Source of the DNA: J084 sp964471405
GTDB taxonomy: Bacteria; Pseudomonadota; Alphaproteobacteria; Sphingomonadales; Rhodothalassiaceae
Length of the DNA stretch: 64,000 nt
Assembly: GCA_964471405.1 (NCBI GenBank)
Contig: CAYYGH010000004.1
Location: forward strand, 7,033-71,032
Direction: 5' to 3'
Below the pieces are notes generated by a model. It saw only the letters and a program-made list of their open reading frames with translations, had not been told where the DNA came from and did no database searches. The stretch's first letter is position 1. Each line of letters opens with the position of its first letter. Shown here piece after piece: positions 25,407 to 34,254 of the stretch. The position numbers were made by a program, and so were the translations under genes.

Positions 25407-26575
25407 ACCGCGGACGGCCCATCTTCTCGCGGGCGGACGACAGTCTGCTGGCCCGGTGGTGGTGGACCACCGATCGTGCCCTGCTGCTGCTCGTTCTTCT
25501 GCTGCTCGTGATCGGGGTGGTCCTGTCCTTTTCGGCCAGCCCGGCAGTGGCCGAGCGCCTGGGGCTTGCGCCCTTCCACTTCGCCTATCGCCAGCTCGTC
25601 TTTGCCGGTGTCGCGCTCGTCGTGATGCTGCTGCTTTCGATGCTGGACGTGCGCACGGCCCGCCGGTTGGCCGTGCTGGGAACCGTGCTCGGCCTTCTGG
25701 CCGTGGCGGCGACGCTGTGGGAGGCGGATGTTATCAAGGGTGCGCGCCGCTGGCTCGATTTCGGGGTGATCGCGATTCAGCCGAGCGAATTTCTCAAGCC
25801 CTGTCTGCTGGTCACGACCGCCTGGCTGCTGGCCGGCGCGGTGGACGAGCCGGCCTTTCCCGGTCTGAAGCTGGCGGCGGGTCTGGTGGTGACGGTGGCC
25901 TGTCTTCTGCTTCTCCAGCCCGATGTCGGGCAGACGATGCTGCTGCTTGCGGCTTTCGGTGTTCAGCTGCTGCTGTTCGGTGTGCCCGTCCAGAGACTTG
26001 CCCTGCCGGTCATTGTCATGATGGCGGCGTTGGTGGTTGCCTATCTCAATTTCCCGCACGTGCGGGAGCGGATCGACTCGTTTCTCGCCCGGGGGCCGGA
26101 TGGCCATGGCTACCAGGTGGAGACGGCGCTCAAGGCCATCAGGAGCGGAGGGCTCCTGGGCGTGGGACCGGCTGCGGGCCAGGTGAAGAAGGTGCTGCCC
26201 GATGCCCATACCGATTTCATCTTCGCGGCCGCCAGCGAGGAATTCGGCCTGATCGCAAGCCTCTCCCTGATCGCGCTTTATGCGACAATCGTGCTGCGCA
26301 TGCTTGCCCGGGCAAGTGAAAGCGAGGAGGATCCGTTTCCCGTTCTGGCCACGGGGGGGCTGGCGGCTCTTGTCGGCTTTCAGGCTGCGATCAACATCGG
26401 TGTCAATCTGGCGGTTCTGCCCCCGAAGGGCATGACGCTTCCCCTTGTTTCCTACGGGGGTTCATCGGCCCTGGCTTCGGCAATCACCCTGGGCCTTGCA
26501 CTCGCCTTTACCAGGCGCACGCGTCCCCGCACGCATCTCCTGTGGATCGACGGCACGCAAGGAGCACAGCCATGA
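25403..26575 (+). CDS. ftsW: Septal peptidoglycan glycosyltransferase FtsW
   Basis: SEDS-family polymerase that acts with FtsI at the septum. The 390-aa product has about ten transmembrane helices, the motifs QPDVGQTML, GHGYQVETALKAIRSGG, HTDFIFAAASEEFG and PLVSYGGSS. GGAGAAGGGAGC precedes the ATG. Overlaps murD and murG by four bases each, which argues for tight translational coupling. Confidence 0.95.
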   Translation: MNRGRPIFSRADDSLLARWWWTTDRALLLLVLLLLVIGVVLSFSASPAVAERLGLAPFHFAYRQLVFAGVALVVMLLLSMLDVRTARRLAVLGTVLGLLAVAATLWEADVIKGARRWLDFGVIAIQPSEFLKPCLLVTTAWLLAGAVDEPAFPGLKLAAGLVVTVACLLLLQPDVGQTMLLLAAFGVQLLLFGVPVQRLALPVIVMMAALVVAYLNFPHVRERIDSFLARGPDGHGYQVETALKAIRSGGLLGVGPAAGQVKKVLPDAHTDFIFAAASEEFGLIASLSLIALYATIVLRMLARASESEEDPFPVLATGGLAALVGFQAAINIGVNLAVLPPKGMTLPLVSYGGSSALASAITLGLALAFTRRTRPRTHLLWIDGTQGAQP

Positions 26576-27738
26576 CCGGGCCGATGGACGGAAAACCGGG
26601 ACGGGAATTCAAGGTGGTGCTTGCCGCCGGCGGGACGGGCGGCCATGTGATGCCGGCCCGGGCGCTGGCGGAGGCCCTGACGCTTGGCGGCGTCCAGCCC
26701 CGTTTCGTTACGGATCGTCGCGGCTGCCGCTATCTGGGAAGCGAGTGGCCCGAGGAGCGGTGCCTCGTTCTTGAGAGCGGTCGCATGTCCGCAAGTCTGC
26801 CTGCGCGTGCAGGTGCACTGGGACGCATGCTGCCGAATTTCCGGCATGTGCGCCGCTTTCTGAGAAGGCAGGAGGCCGAGCTGCTGGTCAGCTTTGGCGG
26901 CTATCCCACGCTGCCGGCAGTGCTGGCCGCCCGCAGCCTGGGAGTGCCGATCGTCCTTCATGAACAGAATGCGGTCATCGGTCGGGTCAATCGTCTGGTT
27001 GCGCCCTATGCCGATCTGCTGGCGCTCACCTTTTCCGAGACCCGCCTCCTGCCGCGCCGATTGCGACGGGTGGTGGTGACCGGGATGCCCCTCCGGCGCC
27101 AGGTGCATGACGCCATCCGGCGGCCGGTGGCGGCAAGCACCGAACGGCGTGTGTTCGTGCTGGGGGGCAGCCAAGGGGCCAGAATCCTTGCCGATCTGGT
27201 GCCTGCAGCGCTTGCCCTGATCGCGCCCAGCTGGCGCGGGCGCCTGTCCGTCGTGCAGCAGGCCCGTGCCGAGGATGTCGAACGTGTGCGGGCGGCCTAC
27301 GCCGGTGCGGGGATTGCGGCTGAGGTCGCTTCCTTCTTTGGGGATGCTCCGCAGCGCATGGCCGAAGCCGATCTCGTCATCGCCCGCGCGGGAGCCGGCA
27401 CATTGTGGGAGCTGGCGGCTCTCGCCCGCCCGGCTCTGCTGATCCCCTTTGCCGCTGCGAAAGACGATCATCAAAGCGTGAACGCCCGCCACTTTGCGGT
27501 GGCGGGAGCGGCCCGGGTCATGGCAGAGCAGGTGGCCGAACCGCGGCTGCTGGCAGGGGTGCTCATGGAACTGCTGGGCGATGCGGAAGGTCTGCAGGCG
27601 ATGGGACGCGCGATGGCGGATATGGGCCGACGGGACGGCACGCGCCGGCTGCTTGCCGAGATGGAAGATCTGCTTGTCAATCCGTCTCCATCCGGCCGCC
27701 TGCCCGAGAGCGGCATGGCTTTGGCGGGAGAAATGTGA
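26572..27738 (+). CDS. murG: Lipid II synthase MurG
   Basis: Peripheral membrane GT-B glycosyltransferase that adds GlcNAc from UDP-GlcNAc to lipid I. The 388-aa product has AAGGTGGHVMPARALAE (first G-loop), SFGGYPTLPAVLA, HEQNAVIGRVNR and the nucleotide-binding GGSQGARI. The start ATG 26572 overlaps the ftsW stop; ATG 26584 is an alternative. The stop overlaps the murC start by one base. Confidence 0.95.
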   Translation: MTGPMDGKPGREFKVVLAAGGTGGHVMPARALAEALTLGGVQPRFVTDRRGCRYLGSEWPEERCLVLESGRMSASLPARAGALGRMLPNFRHVRRFLRRQEAELLVSFGGYPTLPAVLAARSLGVPIVLHEQNAVIGRVNRLVAPYADLLALTFSETRLLPRRLRRVVVTGMPLRRQVHDAIRRPVAASTERRVFVLGGSQGARILADLVPAALALIAPSWRGRLSVVQQARAEDVERVRAAYAGAGIAAEVASFFGDAPQRMAEADLVIARAGAGTLWELAALARPALLIPFAAAKDDHQSVNARHFAVAGAARVMAEQVAEPRLLAGVLMELLGDAEGLQAMGRAMADMGRRDGTRRLLAEMEDLLVNPSPSGRLPESGMALAGEM

Positions 27739-29168
27739 TGAGAAAGCCGCCATTTGGTGTTGAGCGCATCCATTTCGTCGGTATTGGCGGCATCGGCATG
27801 TCGGGTATTGCCGAGCTGATGCACAATCTCGGCTACAGGGTGGAAGGCTGCGATCAACGCGAGGGGGCGAATGTCGTGCGGTTGCGTCGCCTCGGCATCC
27901 CGGTCGCCATCGGGCATGCGGCCGAGCATGTGGCCGGGGCCGATGCCATCGTGATCTCGTCAGCGGTAGGGGAGGACAATCCCGAAGTCATGGCCGCCCG
28001 GGCGGCGCATGTGCCCGTCGTCCGCCGTGCGGAAATGCTGGCTGAATTGATGCGCCTCAAATACACCGTGGCGGTTGCCGGCAGTCATGGCAAGACGACG
28101 ACGGCCTCATTGTGTGCGGCGGTCATGGAAGCGGGCGGGTTCGACCCTACGGCGGTCATAGGCGGCATCGTGAATGCCTATGGTTCCAACGCCCGCCTCG
28201 GGGCCGGCGAATGGATGGTCGTGGAGACCGATGAATCCGATGGCAGTTTCGTCAAGCTGCCGGCCACCATTGCCGTGGTTACCAACATCGATCCCGAACA
28301 TCTCGATCATTATGGGGATTTCGAAGCCGAAAAGGCTGCCTTCCGGGCCTTTGTCGCGCATGTCCCCTTTTACGGGGCCGCGGTGCTGTGCATCGATCAT
28401 CCGGAAGTGCAGGCCCTGATCCCGCAGCTGACCGACCGTCGCGTCCTTACCTATGGCTTTTCTCCGCAGGCGGACGTCCGGGCAGAGGATTTGCGGGTCG
28501 GCGACGGAGCAATGGTCTTTACCGTCGTTCTGCGCGGGCGCAGCGGCTCCGAGCGCCGGGTGCGGGATGTGCGGCTCGCGATGCCCGGGCGCCACAATGT
28601 CCAGAATGCCCTGGCAGCGATTGCGGTGGCCGACCTCATGGGCATTCCCGAGGCCGTCTGGCGGCGGGCGCTCGCGGAATTTGCCGGTATTCATCGCCGC
28701 TTTTCCCGGGTGGGAGAGGCAGCCGGCGTGACCGTGATCGATGACTATGCCCATCACCCGGTCGAGATCGCAGCGGTGCTCAAGGCGGCGCGTGAATTCT
28801 GGCCGGCGCGGCGGATCCAGGCGGTGGTCCAGCCTCATCGTTTCAGCCGTTTGAGCGCGCTCTTCGAGGAGTTCTGCACCGCCTTCAACGACGCCGATCG
28901 CGTGGTCGTGCTGCCCGTGTACGCCGCAGGCGAGCCGCCGATCGAAGGCATCACCCATGAAGCGCTGGCCGAAGGCATGCGCCGGCATGGCCATCGGGCG
29001 GTTGCCACGGCCACGGGTCCACAGGATCTGCCGGCCGTGCTGGGGGAGGATCTCAAGGCTGGCGACATCGTCATCTGCCTTGGAGCGGGCTCGATCACCC
29101 AATGGGCGCAGGCGCTGCCGGCGGCGCTTGCCAGGCAGCAGCAGGAAGGGAGGGAGAAGGCGGGATGA
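27738..29168 (+). CDS. murC: UDP-MurNAc-L-alanine ligase MurC
   Basis: Adds L-alanine to UDP-MurNAc. The 476-aa product begins with VERIHFVGIGGIGMSGIAE, has the ATP motif AGSHGKTTTAS, TDESDGSF, NIDPEHLDHYGDFE and DDYAHHPVEI, all MurC hallmarks. Length is standard. The start shares one base with the murG stop and the stop overlaps the murB start. Confidence 0.96.
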   Translation: MRKPPFGVERIHFVGIGGIGMSGIAELMHNLGYRVEGCDQREGANVVRLRRLGIPVAIGHAAEHVAGADAIVISSAVGEDNPEVMAARAAHVPVVRRAEMLAELMRLKYTVAVAGSHGKTTTASLCAAVMEAGGFDPTAVIGGIVNAYGSNARLGAGEWMVVETDESDGSFVKLPATIAVVTNIDPEHLDHYGDFEAEKAAFRAFVAHVPFYGAAVLCIDHPEVQALIPQLTDRRVLTYGFSPQADVRAEDLRVGDGAMVFTVVLRGRSGSERRVRDVRLAMPGRHNVQNALAAIAVADLMGIPEAVWRRALAEFAGIHRRFSRVGEAAGVTVIDDYAHHPVEIAAVLKAAREFWPARRIQAVVQPHRFSRLSALFEEFCTAFNDADRVVVLPVYAAGEPPIEGITHEALAEGMRRHGHRAVATATGPQDLPAVLGEDLKAGDIVICLGAGSITQWAQALPAALARQQQEGREKAG

Positions 29169-30142
29169 TGGCTGCCGAACGCATGCTTTCTGCTGACGAC
29201 TGGCGGGATGCCATCACCCGGCTGGCGCCGCGCGGCCGGCTGCTGCGTGACCACCCCCTTGCTCCTTATACCTGGTTTCGCGTCGGAGGCGCAGCCGATC
29301 TCTTCTTCCAGCCGGCCGATGAAAGGGATCTTCTCCTGGTGCTGGAGGCTCTGCCGCCGGAAGTGCCGGTCACTGTTCTGGGCTATGGATCGAATCTGCT
29401 CGTGCGCGACGGGGGGGTGCGCGGTCTGGTGGTGCGTCCCGGCAAGGCGCTGGGAGGGGTCCAAATCGCAGGACTGCGGATCCGGGCGGGAGCCGGGGCG
29501 GGAGACGTGCTCATTGCCGAGAAGGCGGCCGAGGCCGGAATTGCAGGACTGGCCTTTCTGCGAGGGATCCCCGGCACGATCGGCGGCGGGCTGAAGACCA
29601 ATGCCGGCGCCTTCGGCGGCGAGATCGCCGACGTGCTCGTCTGCGCCCGTCTTTTTGATCGGCGCTGCGGACGTGTCGTCACCTGGCAGCGGGAGGATTT
29701 CGCCTTCGGCTATCGGCAGAGCGCCCTTGCCCGTGATCAGATCGTGCTTGGCGTCGAACTGGAAGGGTCGGCCGGGGATCCGGACGCCATTCGTCGGCAG
29801 ATGGCCGCGATCATCGAGGCGCGCGAGGAATCCCAGCCTCTGCGGACGCGTACCGGCGGCTCCACCTTCAAGAATCCTCCCGGTCACAAGGCCTGGGAGC
29901 TGATCGACCGTGCCGGTTGTCGGGGTCTTAGGGTCGGTGGCGCTCGGATTTCCGAGAAGCATTGCAATTTCATCATTGCCGACGAGACGGCCACTGCCGC
30001 CGATATCGAAGAGCTTGGCCGCGAGGTGCGTCGCCGCGTCTATGCCCTCACGGGCGTGCTGCTGGAATGGGAGATTGAACGTATCGGTGAGCCGCTGCCT
30101 GAACGGGCATCGGCCCGGAATGGATGGCTGGGAGCGAAATGA
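29165..30142 (+). CDS. murB: UDP-N-acetylenolpyruvoylglucosamine reductase MurB
   Basis: FAD enzyme that reduces UDP-GlcNAc-enolpyruvate to UDP-MurNAc. The 325-aa product has the FAD-binding YGSNLLVRDGGVRGLV, GIPGTIGGGLKTNAGAFGG and the catalytic-serine segment GSTFKNPPGHKAWELID. Start ATG 29165 overlaps the murC stop (ATGA). ddlB, often next, is absent; ftsQ overlaps its stop. Confidence 0.95.
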   Translation: MMAAERMLSADDWRDAITRLAPRGRLLRDHPLAPYTWFRVGGAADLFFQPADERDLLLVLEALPPEVPVTVLGYGSNLLVRDGGVRGLVVRPGKALGGVQIAGLRIRAGAGAGDVLIAEKAAEAGIAGLAFLRGIPGTIGGGLKTNAGAFGGEIADVLVCARLFDRRCGRVVTWQREDFAFGYRQSALARDQIVLGVELEGSAGDPDAIRRQMAAIIEAREESQPLRTRTGGSTFKNPPGHKAWELIDRAGCRGLRVGGARISEKHCNFIIADETATAADIEELGREVRRRVYALTGVLLEWEIERIGEPLPERASARNGWLGAK

Positions 30143-30954
30143 TGCGCCAGTCGGCCACGGTCTCGCGCAGCTTTCTGGTCTTGATGCTGATCGGCGGGCT
30201 CCTTCTGACGGGAATGGCGGCCGGCACGGACCGGAGACTGGTTGCCGGGGCGTTGAACGTGCTTGTCGCGACGGCAGAAGAGGGCCTTGCAGCTTTCGCC
30301 CACGATCATGGATGGGTGATCCGGCATGTGGAATTGCGGGGTGCCGACGGTCCGGGACGCACTGCCGTCGAGACGGCGTTGGCCGGCATCGCGGGACAGC
30401 CGACATTGGCCGTTTCTCCCCGGGCCGTGCTGAGGCGCCTGCTGGCCGAACCCTGGGTGCGGGATGCCCGCATTGAACGGCATTGGCCTGATCGGCTGGT
30501 GGTGACGGTGGGCGTGCGCCGGCCGGCAGCCGTGCTGACGAGCGAGGAGGGGGCGTTTCTGGTGGCGGCAGACGGCACGCGTCTCGGCCCTGTCTCGCGC
30601 CCTGCCGGGCAGGAGGACTGGTTGCGGATCACGGGTGCGGGTGCGCCCGAGGCGCTGGCCGAACTTCTTGGCTGGCGGAGCCGTTATCCGGATCTGTTCG
30701 CCCGCCTTGACCATGCGGTGCGGGTGGGACATCGGCGATGGGATCTCGTGCTGAAGAATGGTGTGCGCGTTCTGCTGCCTGAACGGGGCAAGGCATACGG
30801 ACCGCAGCAGGCGCTCGCCCGGCTGGTGAAGCTTGACCGCGAGGACCGCATCCTTGCGCGAGCCCTCGGCCGCATCGACCTGCGCCTGGCCGACCGCATC
30901 TTTCTTGCGCCGATTCCGGCCGAGGCCAGCCGCATACGGAGGAGAGGATCATGA
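30139..30954 (+). CDS. ftsQ: Cell division protein FtsQ
   Basis: Bitopic divisome protein bridging early and late division proteins with FtsL/FtsB. From ATG 30139 the product is 271 aa: a short cytoplasmic tail, a transmembrane helix (about 10-30), a POTRA domain (VIRHVELRGADGPGRTAVE onwards; EPWVRDARIERHWPDRLVV) and the FtsQ beta domain. An in-frame ATG at 30124 is possible; I chose 30139 because it gives the ATGA overlap seen throughout the cluster. Confidence 0.92.
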   Translation: MMRQSATVSRSFLVLMLIGGLLLTGMAAGTDRRLVAGALNVLVATAEEGLAAFAHDHGWVIRHVELRGADGPGRTAVETALAGIAGQPTLAVSPRAVLRRLLAEPWVRDARIERHWPDRLVVTVGVRRPAAVLTSEEGAFLVAADGTRLGPVSRPAGQEDWLRITGAGAPEALAELLGWRSRYPDLFARLDHAVRVGHRRWDLVLKNGVRVLLPERGKAYGPQQALARLVKLDREDRILARALGRIDLRLADRIFLAPIPAEASRIRRRGS

Positions 30955-32297
30955 CGGCACGTCGTCGCCATCATGCAGCCTCCGAGGAACCGGTTGTCGT
31001 GCTCGATATCGGCAGCGCCAAGGTGACGGCGCTGATCGGCCGCCGGGCGGCGGACGGGCGTGTCGAGGTGCTGGGTATCGGTCATCGGCAGTCCGCCGGA
31101 ATCAGGGCGGGGTTCGTCGTCGATATCGCCGCGGCCGAGCATGCGGTGCGCGCCAGTGTCGATCAGGCCGAGCGTCTGGCCGGGCTTCCGGTCGAGGAGG
31201 CCGTGGTGAGCGTCAATCTGGCTCCGATGGTGAACGGTCATACGGCGGTTGCGCTTACACTGAACGGAGGCGAAGTCACCCAACGGGTTCTGGAGCGCCT
31301 GGCGCAGGCCGCCCGTCATCGCCTTCAGCGCTGGCTTCAGCAGGCCACCGTGGAGACGGCGGAAAGCATCATGCTCGTCGGAAATCTGCCCTGCGAGCCG
31401 CGGATGCTGATGCCGCTTCATCTGCGTCCCGTTCTCTATCGGCTTGATGGGGTGGATAGCCCGGAACCGCCTCTCGGGCTGAGGGGAGAACGGATCGAGC
31501 TGACAGTTCAACTGCTCGCCGTGCCCCGTGCGCCGCTTTCCAATCTGCAGGCACTGGTTGAGCGGGCGCATCTGCGCGCCAAAGGATTTGTAGCCGCTCC
31601 CCTGGCCGCGGGTCTTGGCTGTCTGACAGCGGATGAGCGCGAGCTGGGTGCCGCTGTCGTCGATATCGGCGCCGGTCGCACCGTGGTGGGGATCTTTGCG
31701 GGCGGACGCTTTCTTTATGGTGACAGTCTGCCGATCGGGGGTGACGCGATCACTCGCGACATCGCCGAGGGTTTGCTGACACCGCCGGCTCATGCCGAGC
31801 GCCTCAAATGCCTTTACGGCCATGCCGCACCGAGCCGCACGCCACGGCGCGAGATGATCGATGTCAGAAGGCTGGGCGACGGCATCCGGGACGAGATCGT
31901 CAGCCTGCCGCGTGCGGCGCTGGACGAGATCATTGCGGCCCGGATCCTCGAAATCGTGGAGCGCGCTGCCGACAGTCTGGCGCAAGGAGGGTTTGCCGGC
32001 CCTGCGGCGCGGCGGATCGTCGTGGCGGGTGGCACGGCTCAACTGGCCGGGATCGAGGAGGCTTTCCAGCACATCCATCCTGAGTGGAGCGTGCGCCTTG
32101 GCCGGCCGCGCGGTGTCTTCGGACTGGCCGAGGCAACGCAGGGACCGGCCTTTGCGACTGCGGCAGGGCTGTTGAAGGCGGTGGCTGCGATGGATGGTGA
32201 GATCTCCCTCGATCTTGGCGGTTCCCGGCCGCCCGGCAGCCGGTCCCGGGCAGCCGGTTTTGTCGGCATTGGGCGCTGGCTGAAGGAGAATTTTTAG
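30951..32297 (+). CDS. ftsA: Cell division protein FtsA
   Basis: Actin-like ATPase that tethers FtsZ to the membrane. The 448-aa product has the phosphate-1 motif VVLDIGSAKVTALIGRR, SVNLAPMVNGH in the 1C region, the second phosphate motif VVDIGAGRTVVGIF, and the C-terminal amphipathic helix GIGRWLKENF. GGAGGAGAGG precedes the ATG, which overlaps the ftsQ stop. It is slightly long for the family. Confidence 0.95.
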   Translation: MTARRRHHAASEEPVVVLDIGSAKVTALIGRRAADGRVEVLGIGHRQSAGIRAGFVVDIAAAEHAVRASVDQAERLAGLPVEEAVVSVNLAPMVNGHTAVALTLNGGEVTQRVLERLAQAARHRLQRWLQQATVETAESIMLVGNLPCEPRMLMPLHLRPVLYRLDGVDSPEPPLGLRGERIELTVQLLAVPRAPLSNLQALVERAHLRAKGFVAAPLAAGLGCLTADERELGAAVVDIGAGRTVVGIFAGGRFLYGDSLPIGGDAITRDIAEGLLTPPAHAERLKCLYGHAAPSRTPRREMIDVRRLGDGIRDEIVSLPRAALDEIIAARILEIVERAADSLAQGGFAGPAARRIVVAGGTAQLAGIEEAFQHIHPEWSVRLGRPRGVFGLAEATQGPAFATAAGLLKAVAAMDGEISLDLGGSRPPGSRSRAAGFVGIGRWLKENF

Positions 32298-32398
32298 CCT
32301 TGCAGGCACGTGCCGGTCGAGCGGGCGCCGGTGGGCGTGCAACGAGGATGGAGCCCGAAGGAAAGCAGATCGCAAGCTGGAGGAAGAGGAGAAGGACA

Positions 32399-33913
32399 AT
32401 GGCCATCGAGCTGACCTCCGTGGAGCTCAAGGAGCTCAAGCCCCGGATCACCGTCATGGGCGTCGGCGGGGCTGGCGGCAATGCCGTCAACAACATGATT
32501 GCGGCCGGGATCGAGGGAGTATCCTTCGTGGTCGCCAATACAGACGCGCAGGCGCTCGCCAATGCGGCCACGGATGCGCGCATCCAGCTGGGCGTGCAAT
32601 GCACCCAGGGGTTGGGGGCAGGATCCAAGCCGGACGTCGGGCGGGCGGCGGCCGAGGAGGCGCTGGACGTGATCGCCGAGCATCTTGACGGCTGTCACAT
32701 GCTCTTCCTGGCGGCCGGCATGGGCGGAGGCACGGGCACGGGAGCAAGTCCCGTGATCGCGCGTCTGGCCCGCGAGAAGGGCATTCTGACGGTGGGAGTG
32801 GTCACCAAGCCCTTTCATTTTGAAGGCCGTCGCCGCATGGAGATCGCGGAAGAGGGAATCCAGGCCTTGGAAGAGGTGGTCGATACCCTTATCGTCATTC
32901 CCAATCAGAACCTGTTCCGGATCGCCACCGAGAAGACCACTTTTCAGGATGCTTTCCGCATCGCCGATGATGTCCTGTGTTCGGGGGTGCGGGGGATCAC
33001 GGATCTGATGGTGATGCCCGGCCTCATCAATCTCGATTTCGCGGACATCAAGACCGTCATGAGCGAAATGGGCAAGGCGATGATGGGCACCGGCGAAGCC
33101 ACCGGTGAACGGCGTGCCATCGAGGCGGCGGAGGCAGCGATCGCCAATCCGCTGCTTGACGAGGTTTCGCTTAAAGGGGCCAAGGGCGTGATCATCAATA
33201 TCACCGGCGGCATGGATCTGACGCTCTTCGAGGTGGATGAGGCCGCCAACCATATTCGGGAACAGGTGGATGCGGACGCCAACATCATTGTCGGGTCCGC
33301 TTTCAATGAGGCCTTGAACGGGGTCATGCGGGTTTCGGTGGTTGCCACCGGTATTGATGCCGGCGTGCGGCGCCAGGCGGCGGCCGAGGACAGGCGGGCC
33401 GAAGAGGAGGCACAGCATGCCGAGCGCATGAGCGCGGCCGGGGCAGGGGCGGCGGTGGTTTCCCTCCACGCCCATGCCGAACGCCCGATTGGCGGAGCGG
33501 CTTCTGCTGACGAAGCCGCCGGCCGGGCCGTGAATGAGCAGGCCGGTTTGCGGGCGGAAGATCCGGCATCCGAATCGGCTGATCCCGTGCAGGAGGATGC
33601 GCCGGGATTTGTGGCCGAAGAGCCCGTCATGCCAGCCGAGTATGTTGAGCCCGCGGGCAGCGGTGATCCCTTCGCCCAGGCCGCCTATGAAAATGCCGCA
33701 CCGGTCGGGCAGGAGGAGACGGCTGTCAGCACGCGAGGCCCCAGTCTGTTCGAGCGGATGACGGGTCTGGGCCGCCGTCGGGCGGAGAAGAGAGCGGGTG
33801 CCCCCTCCAGTCAGGCGGGAGCCATCGGACCGGATGATCGCCCTCTGCCGGCGCGCAAGGGGGATGACAGCCAGCTTGAAATTCCCGCTTTCCTGCGGCG
33901 GCAGGCCAACTGA
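32399..33913 (+). CDS. ftsZ: Cell division protein FtsZ
   Basis: Tubulin-like GTPase that forms the Z ring. The 504-aa product has GVGGAGGNAVNNM, the signature GGGTGTGAS at 109-117 and the T7 loop NLDFADIKTVM. After the GTPase core (to about 325) comes a long Ala/Glu-rich linker, ending in the conserved FtsA-binding peptide LEIPAFLRRQ. GAGGAAGAGGAGAAGG lies before the ATG. The upstream open frame from 32300 is leader. lpxC, often next in Gram-negatives, is absent. Confidence 0.96.
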   Translation: MAIELTSVELKELKPRITVMGVGGAGGNAVNNMIAAGIEGVSFVVANTDAQALANAATDARIQLGVQCTQGLGAGSKPDVGRAAAEEALDVIAEHLDGCHMLFLAAGMGGGTGTGASPVIARLAREKGILTVGVVTKPFHFEGRRRMEIAEEGIQALEEVVDTLIVIPNQNLFRIATEKTTFQDAFRIADDVLCSGVRGITDLMVMPGLINLDFADIKTVMSEMGKAMMGTGEATGERRAIEAAEAAIANPLLDEVSLKGAKGVIINITGGMDLTLFEVDEAANHIREQVDADANIIVGSAFNEALNGVMRVSVVATGIDAGVRRQAAAEDRRAEEEAQHAERMSAAGAGAAVVSLHAHAERPIGGAASADEAAGRAVNEQAGLRAEDPASESADPVQEDAPGFVAEEPVMPAEYVEPAGSGDPFAQAAYENAAPVGQEETAVSTRGPSLFERMTGLGRRRAEKRAGAPSSQAGAIGPDDRPLPARKGDDSQLEIPAFLRRQAN

Positions 33914-34254
33914 GGAAAGGTCATCCGCGATCGATCCCCGGTCGCGGCCAGGAATGTCTGGTGACCACCGACCGGATGGCAGTGACGGGACCGGCGGGTG
34001 GAGGGGGGACCACCTTCACCCGCTGGAGACCGTTGCATCCCTCTGCTGGATTCGCCGCATCTGCCGGCGAATGAGAGGATGGAGGCACCTCGTCCAGAAG
34101 AAATGCCTGGGAAGCCGGTGCCTCTGTAGCAAGCTGCACTCCTCGGGAGAGGAGACGGGGCGAGGACGGCAATCGCCTGCGGGCCGCTTACTTCCCCTCG
34201 TATGCGAAGAGGAGGGCAGGTGGCGCAGACAATCACGCCATGCCCATCTCTTCT
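33914..34254. other. Intergenic region after ftsZ
   Basis: 341 bp between the convergent ftsZ and M16 protease genes. It holds a long imperfect hairpin (34036-34081) and a smaller CTCCTC/GAGGAG pairing near 34140-34155. I see no credible gene in any frame. Confidence 0.5.
34036..34081. repeat. Long imperfect inverted repeat
   Basis: Inner arms ATTCGCCG / CGGCGAAT around a 6-7-base loop, outer arms CATCCCTCT / AGAGGATG with one bulge. It lies between convergent genes. It may end ftsZ transcription, though no T tract follows. Confidence 0.5.
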
